64,000 bases of DNA from Symbiodinium kawagutii (GCA_009767595.1 VSDK01015536.1:247732-311731); one strand, 5' to 3'. Positions 20,059 through 30,760 are shown, counted from the first letter of the stretch. Program-made: numbers and translations. The notes: a model not told the origin generated them from the letters alone.

Positions 20059-20445
20059 CTGCGAAAAACCACCCCTGTAATGAGTGATGAATAGTGGTTG
20101 ATAATAGATACTAATAGGGGTTGATTAATTTAGGTCGTTTTATTAATCCTGACTTGACATTAACAGATACTAATGGCTCACAATGATCATTCGTTGGTGG
20201 TGCTCACCACCCTGTCATGAAAAGTATGTGTAAGTCAACAAAGCACTTGCTAATAATTACTAGGGAAATTGTTTTAAAAAAAAGCAATTAAACCACCAGC
20301 CACTTGGATGACTACTGGGAAGATTTTCCGAGGCTCATCAGCTGGTTAGCTTGTTAAACCAAGCTTGGTCGTGGCTGCACCGCGAGTTGCTCGACTCTGG
20401 CCGTGGAATAGGGAAAAATGTTCAAATCAATGCTCAATAAGCTGG

Positions 20446-20518
20446 AATATAAATTTGATTGGAATATAAATTTGATTGGAATACAAATCAAATCTATAAA
20501 TTTGATTGGAATATAAAC
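20446..20518. repeat. Four tandem copies of AATATAAATTTGATTGG
   Basis: A 17-19 bp unit repeated about four times with small changes. Confidence 0.85.
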
Positions 20519-20537
20519 CAATGATCAAATCAATGCT

Positions 20538-20717
20538 TCATAAGCTGGTTGAAGCAGTGGATGCGTATGGCCCAATGATCATCGGTACCGTCAAGAAAAG
20601 ACTTGGGAAATTGACCAATCCTTTCGGTCCGCGATGTCTTGAGGAGCTATAGTTCTGAACAAGCGACAGGCTGTGCAGGACGATGTGCTTTGCCAAGACC
20701 CCTCCGCAAACAAATGG
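20538..20717 (-). CDS. Exon spliced next to a family 3 element
   Basis: The frame starts exactly at the end of the element (GACCCGCAG|CC, exon start 20717), phase 0, and stays open for 59 codons to TGA at 20538: GGVLAKHIVLHSLSLVQNYS then PSLFLTVPMIIGPYAS. The acceptor AG is supplied by the element terminus, which makes this a key piece of evidence that the element acts as intron. No family recognised. Confidence 0.7.
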   Translation of the reverse strand, partial: PFVCGGVLAKHIVLHSLSLVQNYSSSRHRGPKGLVNFPSLFLTVPMIIGPYASTASTSL

Positions 20718-20827
20718 CTGCGGGTCAAAACCCTGTGCCCCTGGTTCCCCATCAACAACCATTGTTTTCCCTATTATTATTGGTGGTTATCCCCCATTAG
20801 TTGGTCGCTTAATATTGACCCACAGCC
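20716..20827. mobile_element. Family 3 element forming an intron end, target duplication AAAT
   Basis: GGCTGCGGGTCAAAACCCTG to TTGACCCACAGCC, flanked by AAAT at 20712-20715 and 20828-20831. Read on the minus strand it begins GGCTGTGGGTC and ends GACCCGCAG, providing GC or GT near its start and AG at its end. Confidence 0.8.
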
Positions 20828-20889
20828 AAATACCACCATGAATTTGACTTGGGATTAGACCCTATCAGGTAGGGGTTATAACTTGAGGT

Positions 20890-20973
20890 TATAACTGGGA
20901 TGTGTACGGCTGGGGTAATTTTTCAGTGAGACCTACGCTGGGGTTAGACCCTGTACGGCTGGGGTACTGGCCC
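20890..20973 (-). CDS. Exon, proline/serine-rich segment
   Basis: Pyrimidine-rich acceptor CCCCTGTTTCAG|GG at 20973, phase 0, 27 codons: GQYPSRTGSNPSVGLTEKLP then QPYTSQL. The same frame upstream (SSGGPSFGAPAPQQGSAAA, about 20.99-21.05 kb) is separated only by a TAG near the acceptor, suggesting a low-complexity linker split by a very short intron or decayed. Confidence 0.5.
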
Positions 20974-21084
20974 TGAAACAGGGGAAACGGCTGGACCTAT
21001 GCTGCAGCAGACCCTTGTTGAGGTGCCGGTGCACCAAAGCTGGGACCACCAGAGCTAGGGCAGAATCAACTCACTGTTGGAGGG

Positions 21085-21480
21085 TTGACGGAATCTAACA
21101 GCGATCCTCCGACCAGTTGGGGTTGGATCCCATCCCTCACTTGGACTAACCATGCACCGGGTCCATCTCAGTTCCAGGAGTGTGAACCTCTGAGCCATAC
21201 TGGGGATGGTTTATGGATGAGGTTTGCCGTCTTTGGCGATTTGCTGGCTCGCGGCACACCCTTTCATTCAACAACAGGAAACAGGCGCAATTGGCTTGAA
21301 CAGTTTATTGCTGGAAAAAACTTTAAAAAAAGTCCAATAACAGTTTGGCGGCGTGAATGTGCAATAGTTGGCTATTCATCAAAAAAATCAACAGTCATAT
21401 GTTCCGTTTATTCCACAAAAATCAAACATTGTTCTCAAGCATTCAAAATCGATAAACACATAACAAAAAAAAAAATATGA
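21085..21480. other. Coding-like island, strand uncertain
   Basis: The plus strand has a 131-codon frame (SWGWIPSLTWTNHAPGPSQF). Minus frames over the first 150 bp (MAQRFTLLELRWTRCMVSPS) compete. The last third is A-rich and probably noncoding. Confidence 0.3.
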
Positions 21481-21588
21481 TTGGAGCAATGACTAGCATC
21501 CGCTGCCCACAACGTGACCAGCATTGATGTCACTGGGTTCGTGGGATCTCCAAGTAGAAACCCAGCTGGCTCAGGCTGAGGAGCTCAC

Positions 21589-21641
21589 CGTCGGTTGCCT
21601 TTGTAGCAGGCCCAGTGCAAAGCTGTTCTGCCATAGTCATC
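21589..21641 (-). CDS. Ankyrin-repeat micro-exon
   Basis: A 53-bp exon bounded by CGCTACAG|GAT (21641) and CGACG|GTGAGC (21589), a consensus donor. It encodes DDYGRTALHWACYKGNRR, a canonical ankyrin core (D-x-x-GRTALHWA-x-x-GN). The clearest domain call in the window. Confidence 0.85.
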
Positions 21642-22006
21642 CTGTAGCGGTGCTTCCCTTGGGAAGTGCGGTTAAGCAGTTGTGTGAACATGGTTTTACA
21701 AAAAAATGGTTGAGCAAAATGAGTTCCTTGATTCAACTAAAGAAGAAGGGAGCTCGACTTAGCCGATGTCATCCTATTTGTCCCCAACAACTTCTGAGGC
21801 CCTCCAAGGGTCAGGACTGAGTTACTGTGAATCAGCCGGTTATGAATCAGCACATTAAGACTGATCTCGGGCTAGCGCAAAGACTCCGACCCTTCATCGT
21901 ATGGTTCTTAAGCATCAAAAGCAATGGTTAGGAGCCACTATCAAAGCAATCCAAGCATAAGAACTTCAGAGGCTAAGAATCTTGACATTCCTTGACCATC
22001 AATGAC

Positions 22007-22113
22007 TCAACTTGGCGAAGAGGTGCAGGACGTACCACTGCCAAGCTCTTTGCCAGCAAAATGATCCCCCCAGACGCACCCACCCCGGGCTGAGAGCGCC
22101 TCCAGAGGCGCCC
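22007..22113 (-). CDS. Exon, possibly ankyrin-related
   Basis: Acceptor GGTTGAAAG|GG at 22113 (phase 1), 35 codons to TGA at 22007: APLEALSARGGCVWGDHFAG then KELGSGTSC. Very strong position-1 G bias. APLEALSARGG loosely resembles an ankyrin finger, but I do not rely on that. Confidence 0.65.
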
Positions 22114-22247
22114 CTTTCAACCCAAGATGGCCAACGGTATTGGTTGGTGAAGCCTATCACCCCAACAAGGGATTCCGTATGATGGACATATATTTCATTT
22201 AAAAAAATGTGATATAAACGTGATGGATGAAATAAATATGATGGATT

Positions 22248-22323
22248 CTAGTCCCCAGAATCAGCTTCAACTCCAACCAGAACCAATACCAGCAGCTTCT
22301 TCCCATCCCACAGTGTCGCAAAT
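22248..22323 (-). CDS. Small exon, unknown product
   Basis: Acceptor CATCAGCAG|A at 22323, then FATLWDGKKLLVLVLVGVEA and DSGD to TAG at 22248. Confidence 0.6.
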
Positions 22324-22841
22324 CTGCTGATGTTTATTCACCACCACTCACCACCATCGATGCAGTATCCTAGAAGAACCATGTGTAGACCATCACACGA
22401 CCGACTGCTGCTGTTGACACACAAATCAGGCAGGTCTCAAGCATCTAACAAATCACATAGGCCGCAGGGCTAACCCGAATAGCATTTTCCAGACAAAACA
22501 CAGTGAACTTCGGGTATCTCGACTTATGCATAAACCAAATTGCTCGTGCTTAATTATTGTTGGTTATCAACCTCCATCATAGACCTTGATTCATTATCGC
22601 TGCGTCATCACTATCAGCGTTTAATGGCATTGACCATCACTACAAGTTATGAACTATCAGTACAAACAATCAATATCAATAATTTCCATCAACATCAATC
22701 ATCAGCATCAACAATCATAAGTGGGATGCTAAGGCCATTTAACTATACTTACATCTACACCTGGTAGTTACCCTGCTTATAACTTTAGTCAGCTCAGTGG
22801 GAGGCACCACCATCCAGTCCCATCCTAGCCTAAGCCATCGA

Positions 22842-22940
22842 TCAATCCTCACTGCCACTCAGCAGCTCCACGCTGCCCCGGACCTGCTCCTCAAGACTGA
22901 TGCCCTTCAAGTACATCCACCTCGAAACTGCCCTCCCAAT
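22842..22940 (-). CDS. Exon, unknown product
   Basis: Acceptor AGATATAG|A at 22940, phase 0, 32 codons to TGA at 22842: IGRAVSRWMYLKGISLEEQV then RGSVELLSGSED. Excellent coding bias, likely helical. Confidence 0.7.
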   Translation of the reverse strand: MGRAVSRWMYLKGISLEEQVRGSVELLSGSED

Positions 22941-23428
22941 CTATATCTTAGGATGGGAAATGTAGTTTTACTTTTGTTTCATAGTCAATATACTGGTTGA
23001 GAGTCAAGAGTCAAGAGTTATGTGTAAAATAATAACAAGCAATAGCTACCAATAGTTTTAGAAGTTCCAAAGGTTCATTTTGGTGGATTATTCACCAAAA
23101 CTCATGAAGAATGGTGAATAATCGATAATCAGCGAACATGAATGACGGCATATCAATGCAGTGTAAATGTTACATTGATGTCACGTTAAGGGAAAATTCA
23201 TGATGCTATGCTGATGAGGTATCGATATCATACTATTGAATACAGAATCAATGGTCCATCAGTGGTAGATTGATGTAGATTGATGGTAGGTTGCTGGCAA
23301 TTTGTAGTATATCAACGGTGTTGATGTTCATTGCACTGCTGAAAGAATCGAACGAATGTACATATGAATATAATGAATATATATATATATATATAACTCA
23401 TATACACATAGAGCCTGGTGCTTTGACC

Positions 23429-23545
23429 CTGCAAATAGTAATAACGATCAACAACATGGCGTGATAGGAGGATGGCATCCAACCAAAAACGAGCAGCAAA
23501 CGATGAAAGATTTTTTAGATGCAAGCACCGGAATTGACTTTGCAT
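23429..23545 (-). CDS. Possible exon, unknown product
   Basis: Minus frame HLKNLSSFAARFWLDAILLS then RHVVDRYYYLQ, with a GT just after (GCAGG|GTCAAAG). The plus strand is also partly open. Confidence 0.4.
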
Positions 23546-23780
23546 ATATTTAGTACATATGTACGTGTGTTCAGCTGTGATGAAGGAACACGAAGGAAAT
23601 ACAGTATATGAGTGTATGGTAGCTATAGTACATTCATATTAATCAACGAACCTCGGTTTACCTTAAATAAATGCTGATTTGCCGCAAATATGGGTGGTGT
23701 ATGACTGTGGATCTAACATTATCACCAACCAGTGAGAGTATGGATAAATTCAAGATTATCTTAGGACCAGTCGAGGTCAT

Positions 23781-24000
23781 GTGACTTTTGCCATTGGGAG
23801 ATCTGTCATAGCTCGCAGCGATTTTTCTCTCCAAACTCTCCAGTCATTTGGTGCCATCCAAACAGCGAGAAGATATTGTATATACAGGTACTTTGGTTCA
23901 TTGCTCCCCCGTTCAAAATTACTCCCTAGCAACCATGATGATGACTATATCTCAACTAGGATTGACCATCACTATCAACCACGATGACCCACTAAATACC
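23781..24000. other. Weak coding-like island
   Basis: A plus frame of 68 codons (SLQTLQSFGAIQTARRYCIY) without clear splice sites. The surrounding 23.0-24.35 kb holds AT-rich sequence and TA microsatellites and no other gene I can support. Confidence 0.25.
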
Positions 24001-24497
24001 CCAGTATATAGAAATCATACATAATTCATCAACCAGCACAACCAAAGCGACATGGGTTTTGACAACCATGTCACATCAGCTGGCACTCCATGTGTGGTGT
24101 CCCGTTTTTTGCCGCCATTGAGGAACTTTGCTAATTCAACAGAACCTTTGAATCGAGTGATGATTGGTAAGCGATAAATCAATCAATATATACAGCGATA
24201 AGTCAAATAATATACTACTGCTAGTTCTTGTTCAAAACCTGTCCGAGATAGTCAATGATTTTTCAGTCAACAATTCTGGCTGAAAAAAATAGTAAGCGAA
24301 AGCAACCAACATGCTCTTCGGAATTGGTTCTACTGATTCTTGAACAGTTCTTCCCCTAATGACTGACAACATCGCTATTATTTGTGACAATGATTTTCTC
24401 AGTTGGGATATTCATGGAGATTCATGGATATTCCCTATTCTTGTTCATGTAAAATCGCCTTTTCTCAAGCATCAACCAGCTTCACATCGGTTACCAC

Positions 24498-24624
24498 CAG
24501 CCAGCCACTTGCACATCGCAGGCCGCCAGCTCTGCGCTCCCACAGCCGGGCTCTCCGGCTCCATGATCTGCGCATTGTCTGTCTGCGCGGAGATGATCAG
24601 GGGCGTGAAGCCGTCGCAATCACG
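24498..24624 (-). CDS. Ankyrin-repeat exon
   Basis: Acceptor CGCCGCCCAG|C at 24624, phase 0, and donor GGCTG|GTGGTA (24498). It encodes RDCDGFTPLIISAQTDNAQI followed by MEPESPAVGAQSWRPAMC. The first part is an ankyrin core (D-x-DG-x-TPLIISA); the rest is a longer non-repeat loop. A plus ORF opposite it is a shadow. Confidence 0.85.
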
Positions 24625-25252
24625 CTGGGCGGCGCGAGAGCGAGCTCGGGAGATTCAGTTCACGGGGCCTTGAAGCTAAGTGACCTATGGAAAACGAACC
24701 TGGGTAAAAGGGCTTCATGTATATTGAAACCACCATTTAAGGTTGTAACAATGTAGTCCAAAAATACCATTTTATATGAATTTAGACCGGTGATTTCTGA
24801 CTTCCAAGGGCAGTTTCTCAGAGGGTAATCTGGGGTAATTAGCAGGAATTAGTTCATCATAGACCATCCCATCTTTACGATCAACCATCTTTGCTGACTC
24901 AAAGTTGTCTGGTTCGCCCTTGGCCCAACTCTTGACTGTTTCAAGCCATGGGCTGATCAGGGCAGAGCCTACGCTGACCCACTGCCACGTCACAATGTGA
25001 GCTACCGCCAATGCTGCTACACACCAGTCATGGTTTCCCCATCCAGGGCAGGGTTACCAGTTGGCAGCCGACTTGTGACCTGTACTTCCAACCACTTGGC
25101 CCATCATCCACCGAATCGAATTGGTTAGCAATACTTGTGGTTGCCTGGTACCTGTTGCGATTGTTGGATCACCACTGCGATGATGGAGGATGACCAGTTG
25201 GCTCTCCAACTTGGACCCAACTGACCCAACGAAGAGATTCCGGAGATCTTAC

Positions 25253-25497
25253 CTGGAAAAAAAACATCAGCTGTGCTGCAGAAATCCCTCCCTGGCACCG
25301 ACACAAAATGCACTTTTTTGTGTCCTTTTTTTGAGTCGAAAATCCGGGTGGAAAACTCGCGGTTCGAGAACCACTCCATGCAACTGCCCGGGGCCCTGGG
25401 CATCTCTGGGCACCCAGACCACGGACAGCAGGCCACGATTGCCTCTTGTCATGGCTTCCAAGGCATGAACGTTGGAGGACTTCGCTGCCCAATGCAC
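25253..25497 (-). CDS. Ankyrin-like exon with two open frames
   Basis: Acceptor GGCTCTCCCAG|G at 25497. One frame begins HWAAKSSNVHALEAMTRGNR, which reads as the second half of an ankyrin TALHWAA core. A second minus frame (SNREFSTRIFDSKKGHKKVH then VPGRDFCSTADVFFP) runs into a consensus donor, CCAG|GTAAGA, at 25253. Either two exons overlap by misprediction or one frame is a shadow. Confidence 0.6.
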
Positions 25498-25852
25498 CTG
25501 GGAGAGCCAGCAATGGCACCCCCTGCCACGTTTAACGCCAGATGATCCGCGCATGTCATGCTCAGTAATCTGGTCAAATAACGATGATCGTGGTGATGAT
25601 TGTCGTCAGGGAAACTGCAAGTAATTGCTGAGTACTTCTGTCCGTCAAATCATATCGCGTCTCCATTCGACCGTTACGCGTCACTACCCTTGTACTTGCA
25701 CATGTTCACCAATCATTAACCATAGCAAATACCAGCACAAACGTCAATCATACGTAGAGTTCTAGACTTAAGATAAGTTTGTCCAAAACTTCAGTCTAGA
25801 ATTCATTTTAATTCTATAACATTATTCTTAGAAGTATAAAGTCCAACATACT

Positions 25853-26030
25853 TCAACATAAGACACGATTCACAGTGACATGATGCACCCACCGGTCCAC
25901 CCGTGTCGTCGCCATTAACGCCCCCCGCTGTCCCCCAGTACCGGGTTCCCCGGCTGCGAATTCCCCGGACAAGTTGCCAATGTCCGGACGGGCTCGGCGC
26001 TCCACCAGTGAGTTCAACATGGAATCCAGC
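25853..26030 (-). CDS. Strong exon, unknown product
   Basis: AG|G acceptor (GCAGCAG|G) at 26030, 58 codons to TGA at 25853: LDSMLNSLVERRARPDIGNL, then GEFAAGEPGTGGQRGALMAT and RVDRWVHHVTV. Very high position-1 G. VERRARPDI could be the tail of an ankyrin repeat, which is inference. Confidence 0.75.
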
Positions 26031-26095
26031 CTGCTGCGGCTTTTTTTCAGCAGCTGAAGGTTACCTTATTACTGCTTAGTAGTTGCTAGATTTTT

Positions 26096-26162
26096 GGTTG
26101 TTAGTTAGTAGTTGTTAGTTGTTTCAACAAGTAATCATGAACTACTAACTAACAACTATTAA
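26096..26162. repeat. AT-rich hairpin
   Basis: GTTAGTTAGTAGTTGTTAGT is followed 20 bases on by its inverted copy ACTACTAACTAACAACTATT; a strong hairpin. Confidence 0.7.
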
Positions 26163-26346
26163 CTCATTACTATATCGCTATGAATAACATATTAAGATTA
26201 AACAATCACTATATCACTGCTGTACTATGAATAATTAACTTATATCATTATTTATCATTATCTAATGGTTTCTAGTAATCACGGTCAGTAGTGGTAAGTT
26301 GAGACAGGACATCACTGTGAAGCAAATGATTTCTAGGGGTTGAAAA

Positions 26347-26652
26347 ATGATCATCAACCAACAATGTGTCTTGTCAACACACATCCGCCCAATAACAGCA
26401 GGGAGAGGTATGATCATGGTGATGATCGTTCGGCGGTGGCTCATCACAACCATTCAATCACGACTCAAACATGTTCGCTCTGGACATGGCTGTACACGTG
26501 GCATTATGCCATGGTATGCCACCGTTGGCGCTGCTATGGAGCTTTGGATTTTATCAGCCAATGGTTGGCCGAAATGGAAATGGCGTTGCGATGTGAACTT
26601 GTCATTAGGGTTTTATCAAAATAGGGATTCCCCAAGAATCGTTGGTCTATGA
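26347..26652. other. Coding-like island, strand uncertain
   Basis: The plus frame (VGAAMELWILSANGWPKWKW) and minus frame (PLADKIQSSIAAPTVAYHGI) both look plausible. A family 1 element follows at 26598-26697. Confidence 0.3.
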
Positions 26653-27035
26653 ATCAACAATGATTAGTATGGATTAATACCCCTATGACTTGACAAAACA
26701 CAAAATTGGTTGGGTTGTGACTTGACATCTACAGAAGTGCCAGCTTTTGATGGGTACCCCTTATTTGTTTGTACCGTAGTGTATCCATGTCACTGGAGGC
26801 AAGCAAATGGTTTAGCATGTTCTAAGCAATGACGATGGCTCCGGTGTAACCGGAAACAGCAGCCAACTTTGGGGCTACCATGCAAATATGGTGGGCATCC
26901 CAACATTGAACAAACACAAGGCGGGGCCCTCTAGTTGGATAACTTACAGGAAGTTAAAACGACGATTGCTCCCAGATTTAGTAGATATCAATGGCTTATC
27001 AAACGAACTTATAGCTCGGGGGTCCCTCCTCGTAC

Positions 27036-27116
27036 CCACATGTTGACAGACTTCCCGCACGGGCGCCGTGGCCTGAACCACACTGCCCAATGCAAAGCTG
27101 TGTTGCCATCTGGGCC
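27036..27116 (-). CDS. Ankyrin-repeat exon
   Basis: Exactly 27 codons between CGTTGCAG|GG (27116) and ATGTGG|GTACGA (27036): GPDGNTALHWAVWFRPRRPC then GKSVNMW. GPDGNTALHWAV is a canonical ankyrin core. A diverged copy of the preceding CACCGGAGCC stretch lies at 26.83 kb. Confidence 0.85.
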
Positions 27117-27382
27117 CTGCAACGACGGCTCCGGTGTCGGGATCGCCTTGCTTTGGGATCAACATGCAGGCAATGATGGAATAGGCCTCCACAAACAAAC
27201 TAATAATAATGGATAATTATAATTGAGAAATGGCAATGTTAATAGTGCGTATTCATAGATCTCAAACTAATAAGGTACAGCAGTACAGGTCCTCTTTAGT
27301 TCAACCATCCCACAAATATGCTTGTTGATCGACCAAAATCCATAAAAATGGGGGCAAGTTAAAAATCGTTCGAACCACCAAC

Positions 27383-27466
27383 CGGGGGGTTGCGAAAACA
27401 ACCATTGAAGGATGATCGATCGTAGATCTCGATCATATGGTTCCCTACTTCTTGCTTTAGTTCTTT
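27383..27466 (-). CDS. Exon whose donor is the edge of a family 2 element
   Basis: Acceptor GGTTTGTCAG|A at 27466, phase 0, 28 open codons: KELKQEVGNHMIEIYDRSSF then NGCFRNPP. The donor GT is the first GT of a family 2 terminal repeat (CCG|GTTGGTGGTTCGAAC). Direct evidence of an element supplying a 5' splice site. Confidence 0.7.
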
Positions 27467-27547
27467 CTGACAAACCGTTTATCCATCATGGTTGTGCCTG
27501 TGTATTCATTTGGAAATCGCGTAAAACCGGCTTTTCTACTCCTTTGG

Positions 27548-27631
27548 TTACACCAGACCTGGTCCTTGGATTCCCCCTTTAAAGGGATATATGGATACCC
27601 CTGGCTCCTTAACTCCCTCCCAACCACCAGC
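27548..27631 (-). CDS. Exon, unknown product
   Basis: Acceptor GTAGAAAACAG|G at 27631, phase 0, 27 codons to TAA at 27548: AGGWEGVKEPGVSIYPFKGG then IQGPGLV. Confidence 0.55.
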   Translation of the reverse strand, partial: AGGWEGVKEPGVSIYPFKGGIQGPGLV

Positions 27632-27827
27632 CTGTTTTCTACATTTCGGAATCTATTCCAAGGTGTTTAACCACTGGGAAAATAGAACTATTCTTGAACA
27701 GATTAAACACGGGGATCTATTAAACACGGGAATAGAACTGCTACTCATCCTTCTGTTAACCAATCCACCATTTACAAGGGCTTTCCTATGGAAAAAACAT
27801 GTTTTTTTAGCGCAGCTGCGTCAGGGA

Positions 27828-27989
27828 CTACCATAGAGCAACCAATGATGGGCTCTTTCCCCTGCTTAGCATCATCCCAGGACCATCGGGACCATGGTGC
27901 GCCTGGCTGTCAACACGGTAGCCCTGCGACAGCATCTCCATCACAGCTTCCTGATGCCGCGGATCTCGGGGCCTGCGTTCTGTCTCTTT
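27828..27989 (-). CDS. Exon, possibly ankyrin-related
   Basis: Acceptor CCTCACCCAG|A at 27989, phase 0, 53 codons to TAG at 27828: RDPRHQEAVMEMLSQGYRVD then SQAHHGPDGPGMMLSRGKS. EAVMEMLSQGYRVD resembles helix 2 and the loop of an ankyrin repeat. The family 2 element at 28008-28104 sits just upstream in the intron. Confidence 0.7.
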   Translation of the reverse strand, partial: KETERRPRDPRHQEAVMEMLSQGYRVDSQAHHGPDGPGMMLSRGKSPSLVALW

Positions 27990-28113
27990 CTGGGTGAGGG
28001 TTGCTTAAAAGGTTGGTGGCTTGATTGACATTCTCTATTTCCCCCTATTGTTGGGATGGTTGATTGACTCATATCTTTTAGAGGTATTGAAGCCGCCAAA
28101 TGATATTTGGACG

Positions 28114-28245
28114 TTATGGACAAGCCGTGATGAGCCAGGTTCGCCTTGGCCTTTTGTATTTATCTACATTCAAGGCTAGTTTGATTTCCATAAAGACAGC
28201 TGGGTAGGCCAAAGGAACCACCAGCTGCCCTATCGTAGAAGCCAT
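28114..28245 (-). CDS. Exon, unknown product
   Basis: Minus frame of 43 residues to TAA at 28114: MASTIGQLVVPLAYPAVFME then IKLALNVDKYKRPRRTWLIT. An AG at CTACGATAG inside is an alternative acceptor. Confidence 0.6.
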   Translation of the reverse strand: MASTIGQLVVPLAYPAVFMEIKLALNVDKYKRPRRTWLITACP

Positions 28246-28347
28246 TCACCAAGAGTTAGTTGGTTGATACGTTTGCACCTGAGTTAGGCGCGGCGATTTC
28301 TGCCAGTTTTTCGGGGTACACCACCCTGATAACTGCTGGGGGCCCAC

Positions 28348-28506
28348 CTGGATAGGACTATAACTACGTTGGGAACCGTGGATTTTTGGAACTTCTAAAG
28401 CAAAAGATCCTCCACCTGCGGCGGAATGAGTCACCTGTACAAGCTTGGGATCTTCACAAAGCTGTGCTGAGTTTCTTCCAGGGAGCTTCAGCAGGGCGTG
28501 TCCCAT
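28348..28506 (-). CDS. Exon, unknown product
   Basis: Minus frame HALLKLPGRNSAQLCEDPKL, VTHSAAGGGSFALEVPKIHG, ending at donor ATCCAG|GTGGGC (28348). CAGCACAG|C inside is the likely acceptor. The first part overlaps the next block in a different frame. Confidence 0.6.
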
Positions 28507-28699
28507 CGGTCATTTTGGTTTCCTGAAAGTTGGTGCAGCTTCCCCCATGAGAAGCATCCAGTCTTGTGGGATGGATACCTCCATGGCCGGACCGAAGGGC
28601 ATCAATCCTTTTTGACCCAAATTGGTTGCACATTTTTTTTGAAAACATCTTGGGCTATCGTTCGTTCAGCCAACTTTGAAGCTGCTTCCCTGGGAACAC
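28454..28699 (-). CDS. Two overlapping coding-like frames
   Basis: Frame one enters at TTCCCAG|G (28699): EAASKLAERTIAQDVFKKNV then QPIWVKKD. Frame two, 28648-28454, reads RIDALRSGHGGIHPTRLDAS then GSCTNFQETKMTDG. Both have good bias and overlap by about 40 bp, implying a splice or a frameshift between them. The family 1 element 28716-28818 lies directly upstream. Confidence 0.55.
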
Positions 28700-28715
28700 A
28701 TGGCAATTCACAAAT

Positions 28716-28818
28716 GGTGGTTTCTCAAGCTGTAGGGGCACCCGAAAAGAAAACAAAGTAGCATAAATAGTCTATGTGTAAAGGATGATGCGGGGTGCCC
28801 CTATTTTGAGAAACCACC
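28716..28818. mobile_element. Family 1 element, target duplication AAAT
   Basis: GGTGGTTTCTCAAGCTGTAG to CCCCTATTTTGAGAAACCACC, with AAAT at 28712-28715 and 28819-28822. Confidence 0.8.
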
Positions 28819-29255
28819 AAATAATAACCAGCTGACCAAGGCAATGGATGAAATGATATATGATCTTTGATACAAGTAGCAGGACAATCGGGGCTAATCC
28901 ATTATTAAATGTAATCCATGGGGTACAGATTCCAATCCAATACTCTTAACGGTGCTGGTTGATAATGGCTGATCCTGGACGATAAGCATCAACAGTCATG
29001 GTTAGGCAGTTTGGCACTCAGGACAACTTGACACACAATGTCACATGTTCGTTCTTTGGACATGCAGGTTGTTTGGAATGTTGTTTGGCTACAGATTCTC
29101 AGGCTTCTTGATCTTGAACACCAAAAACAAAAGGCCTGTGGTCAGCACATCAATTGAACTACACTTCAGCTATCACCGATTCTCATAATCATCCTGACAA
29201 GCACCCATTGTGCGTATTTAACCAAAAAACCACAAACCATTAACCAAGGATTAAC

Positions 29256-29389
29256 CATTGAACAACCATTGGCCCAGCGCAAGCATCCACCGCCGCCAAA
29301 TGATCTCCCCTGGGCTGGGACCCCTGCGATGTTTGAATGCTGGGCGGCTTCCGCCACCTGACGCCAATGGGGTGCAAGGATTTCTAGAG
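29256..29389 (-). CDS. Exon, unknown product
   Basis: Acceptor CAATGGTAG|CT at 29389 and donor CAATG|GTTAATCC at 29256. The frame reads LEILAPHWRQVAEAAQHSNI, AGVPAQGRSFGGGGCLRWAN. Good bias. Confidence 0.7.
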
Positions 29390-29749
29390 CTACCATTGAT
29401 GGTCGTTAGTGGTTATATAATGGTAGCTACTTTCGTTCAATGTAATTGGGTTCAATGATTCATGGTCTTACCATGATTAGCCGATTGATTGACACTATTT
29501 CATACATGGGCCAAGCATCGTTCATGATGGTCAAAAAAGCTGGGCAAAGATGGTGGGGCAAATGATGATTCATCAGGGGTCAATCGGATGGTTAATGACA
29601 GGGATTCATATGCAACAACAGCCAACAACAATATACAGCCAAGTGTTGCTCCAAATCTTGCATATGATGATCCATAAATGATGATTTAAGAAATTACAAT
29701 CCATGTGAATTTCTCCAATCAGCATTTGTTATCAATGGTTTTGCCAATC

Positions 29750-29835
29750 CCGAAATAAATTTGCAGGCCGGGGATGGATAGCGGAAGGTGGGACCCCCTC
29801 GATGGCCGGGGACACACTAGTAACCATTGGATATC
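29750..29835 (-). CDS. Small coding-like island
   Basis: Minus frame VPGHRGGPTFRYPSPACKFI then SGLAKPLIT. Ends unresolved. Confidence 0.35.
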
Positions 29836-30760
29836 AACCGTTCTTAACCACGATTAGCCAATATGAAACATCTTGTTAACGACTACTACAGTAATCACCA
29901 AATTGCTAATCAGCTTATCAACGGTCCGTGACTACACATAACCATTGCTGACCAAATCAACCATTCTCAACTATAAAGCCACTATCGACTGTAGTTCTTG
30001 ATCACAATGACCTTAACTATCAACCATTCTTGATCAACCATTTCCAACTATCAACAATAACCATTCTTGATCAACCATTATCAATTAATCAAGCATTGTC
30101 AAACACTAATAACTAATTTTTCAGCATTGACCACTGCCATTTACTATTCTTAATGTTGATCATGATGGCTAATGTTAATGTTACGATTGCTATCAATTAG
30201 CCATTCTCAGGTGAAGTACACACCGGGTTCCGATCTACAAGAAACACGAGCCATTCTCAACACATTGGATGGCTAATTAATGTTATTAACCATTGCTATT
30301 AATCAGCCATGCTCAGGTGAAGTATAGCCATTAATTGACATTGCTATCAACCCATTGTTATTAAGTATAGCCATTCTCAACACCAATGGTTAACAACATT
30401 AACATCAATCAGCCTATTGGCTCATAATCATTAACATGATTGGCTCTTAATAAAGACCAAGAATTCCAGGAATTCATTCCATTAATTAGCTATTCCAATG
30501 TTATTAACCTTTGCTATAACTGTTATTGACCACTATCATCAACTTTTATTGCAATCATAATGATTAATGTCAATGTTATTAACCAATGTTCTTAACTATT
30601 AGCCATTCTCAACACAGTTAGGTGACGATTGGAAATGGCCATTGCCATTCTAGGCCACTACCATTAGCCACTGCTATGTTAATTGTTATCAACCATTGCT
30701 GGTTCTTGGACCACTTCATTCCACTAATTGGCTATTCCAATGTTATTAACCATTGCTAAT
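29835..30760. repeat. AT-rich degenerate repeat tract
   Basis: About 900 bp dominated by variants of ATTAACCATTGC, CATTCTCAAC and TTATCAACCA. No gene seen in this stretch. Confidence 0.7.
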
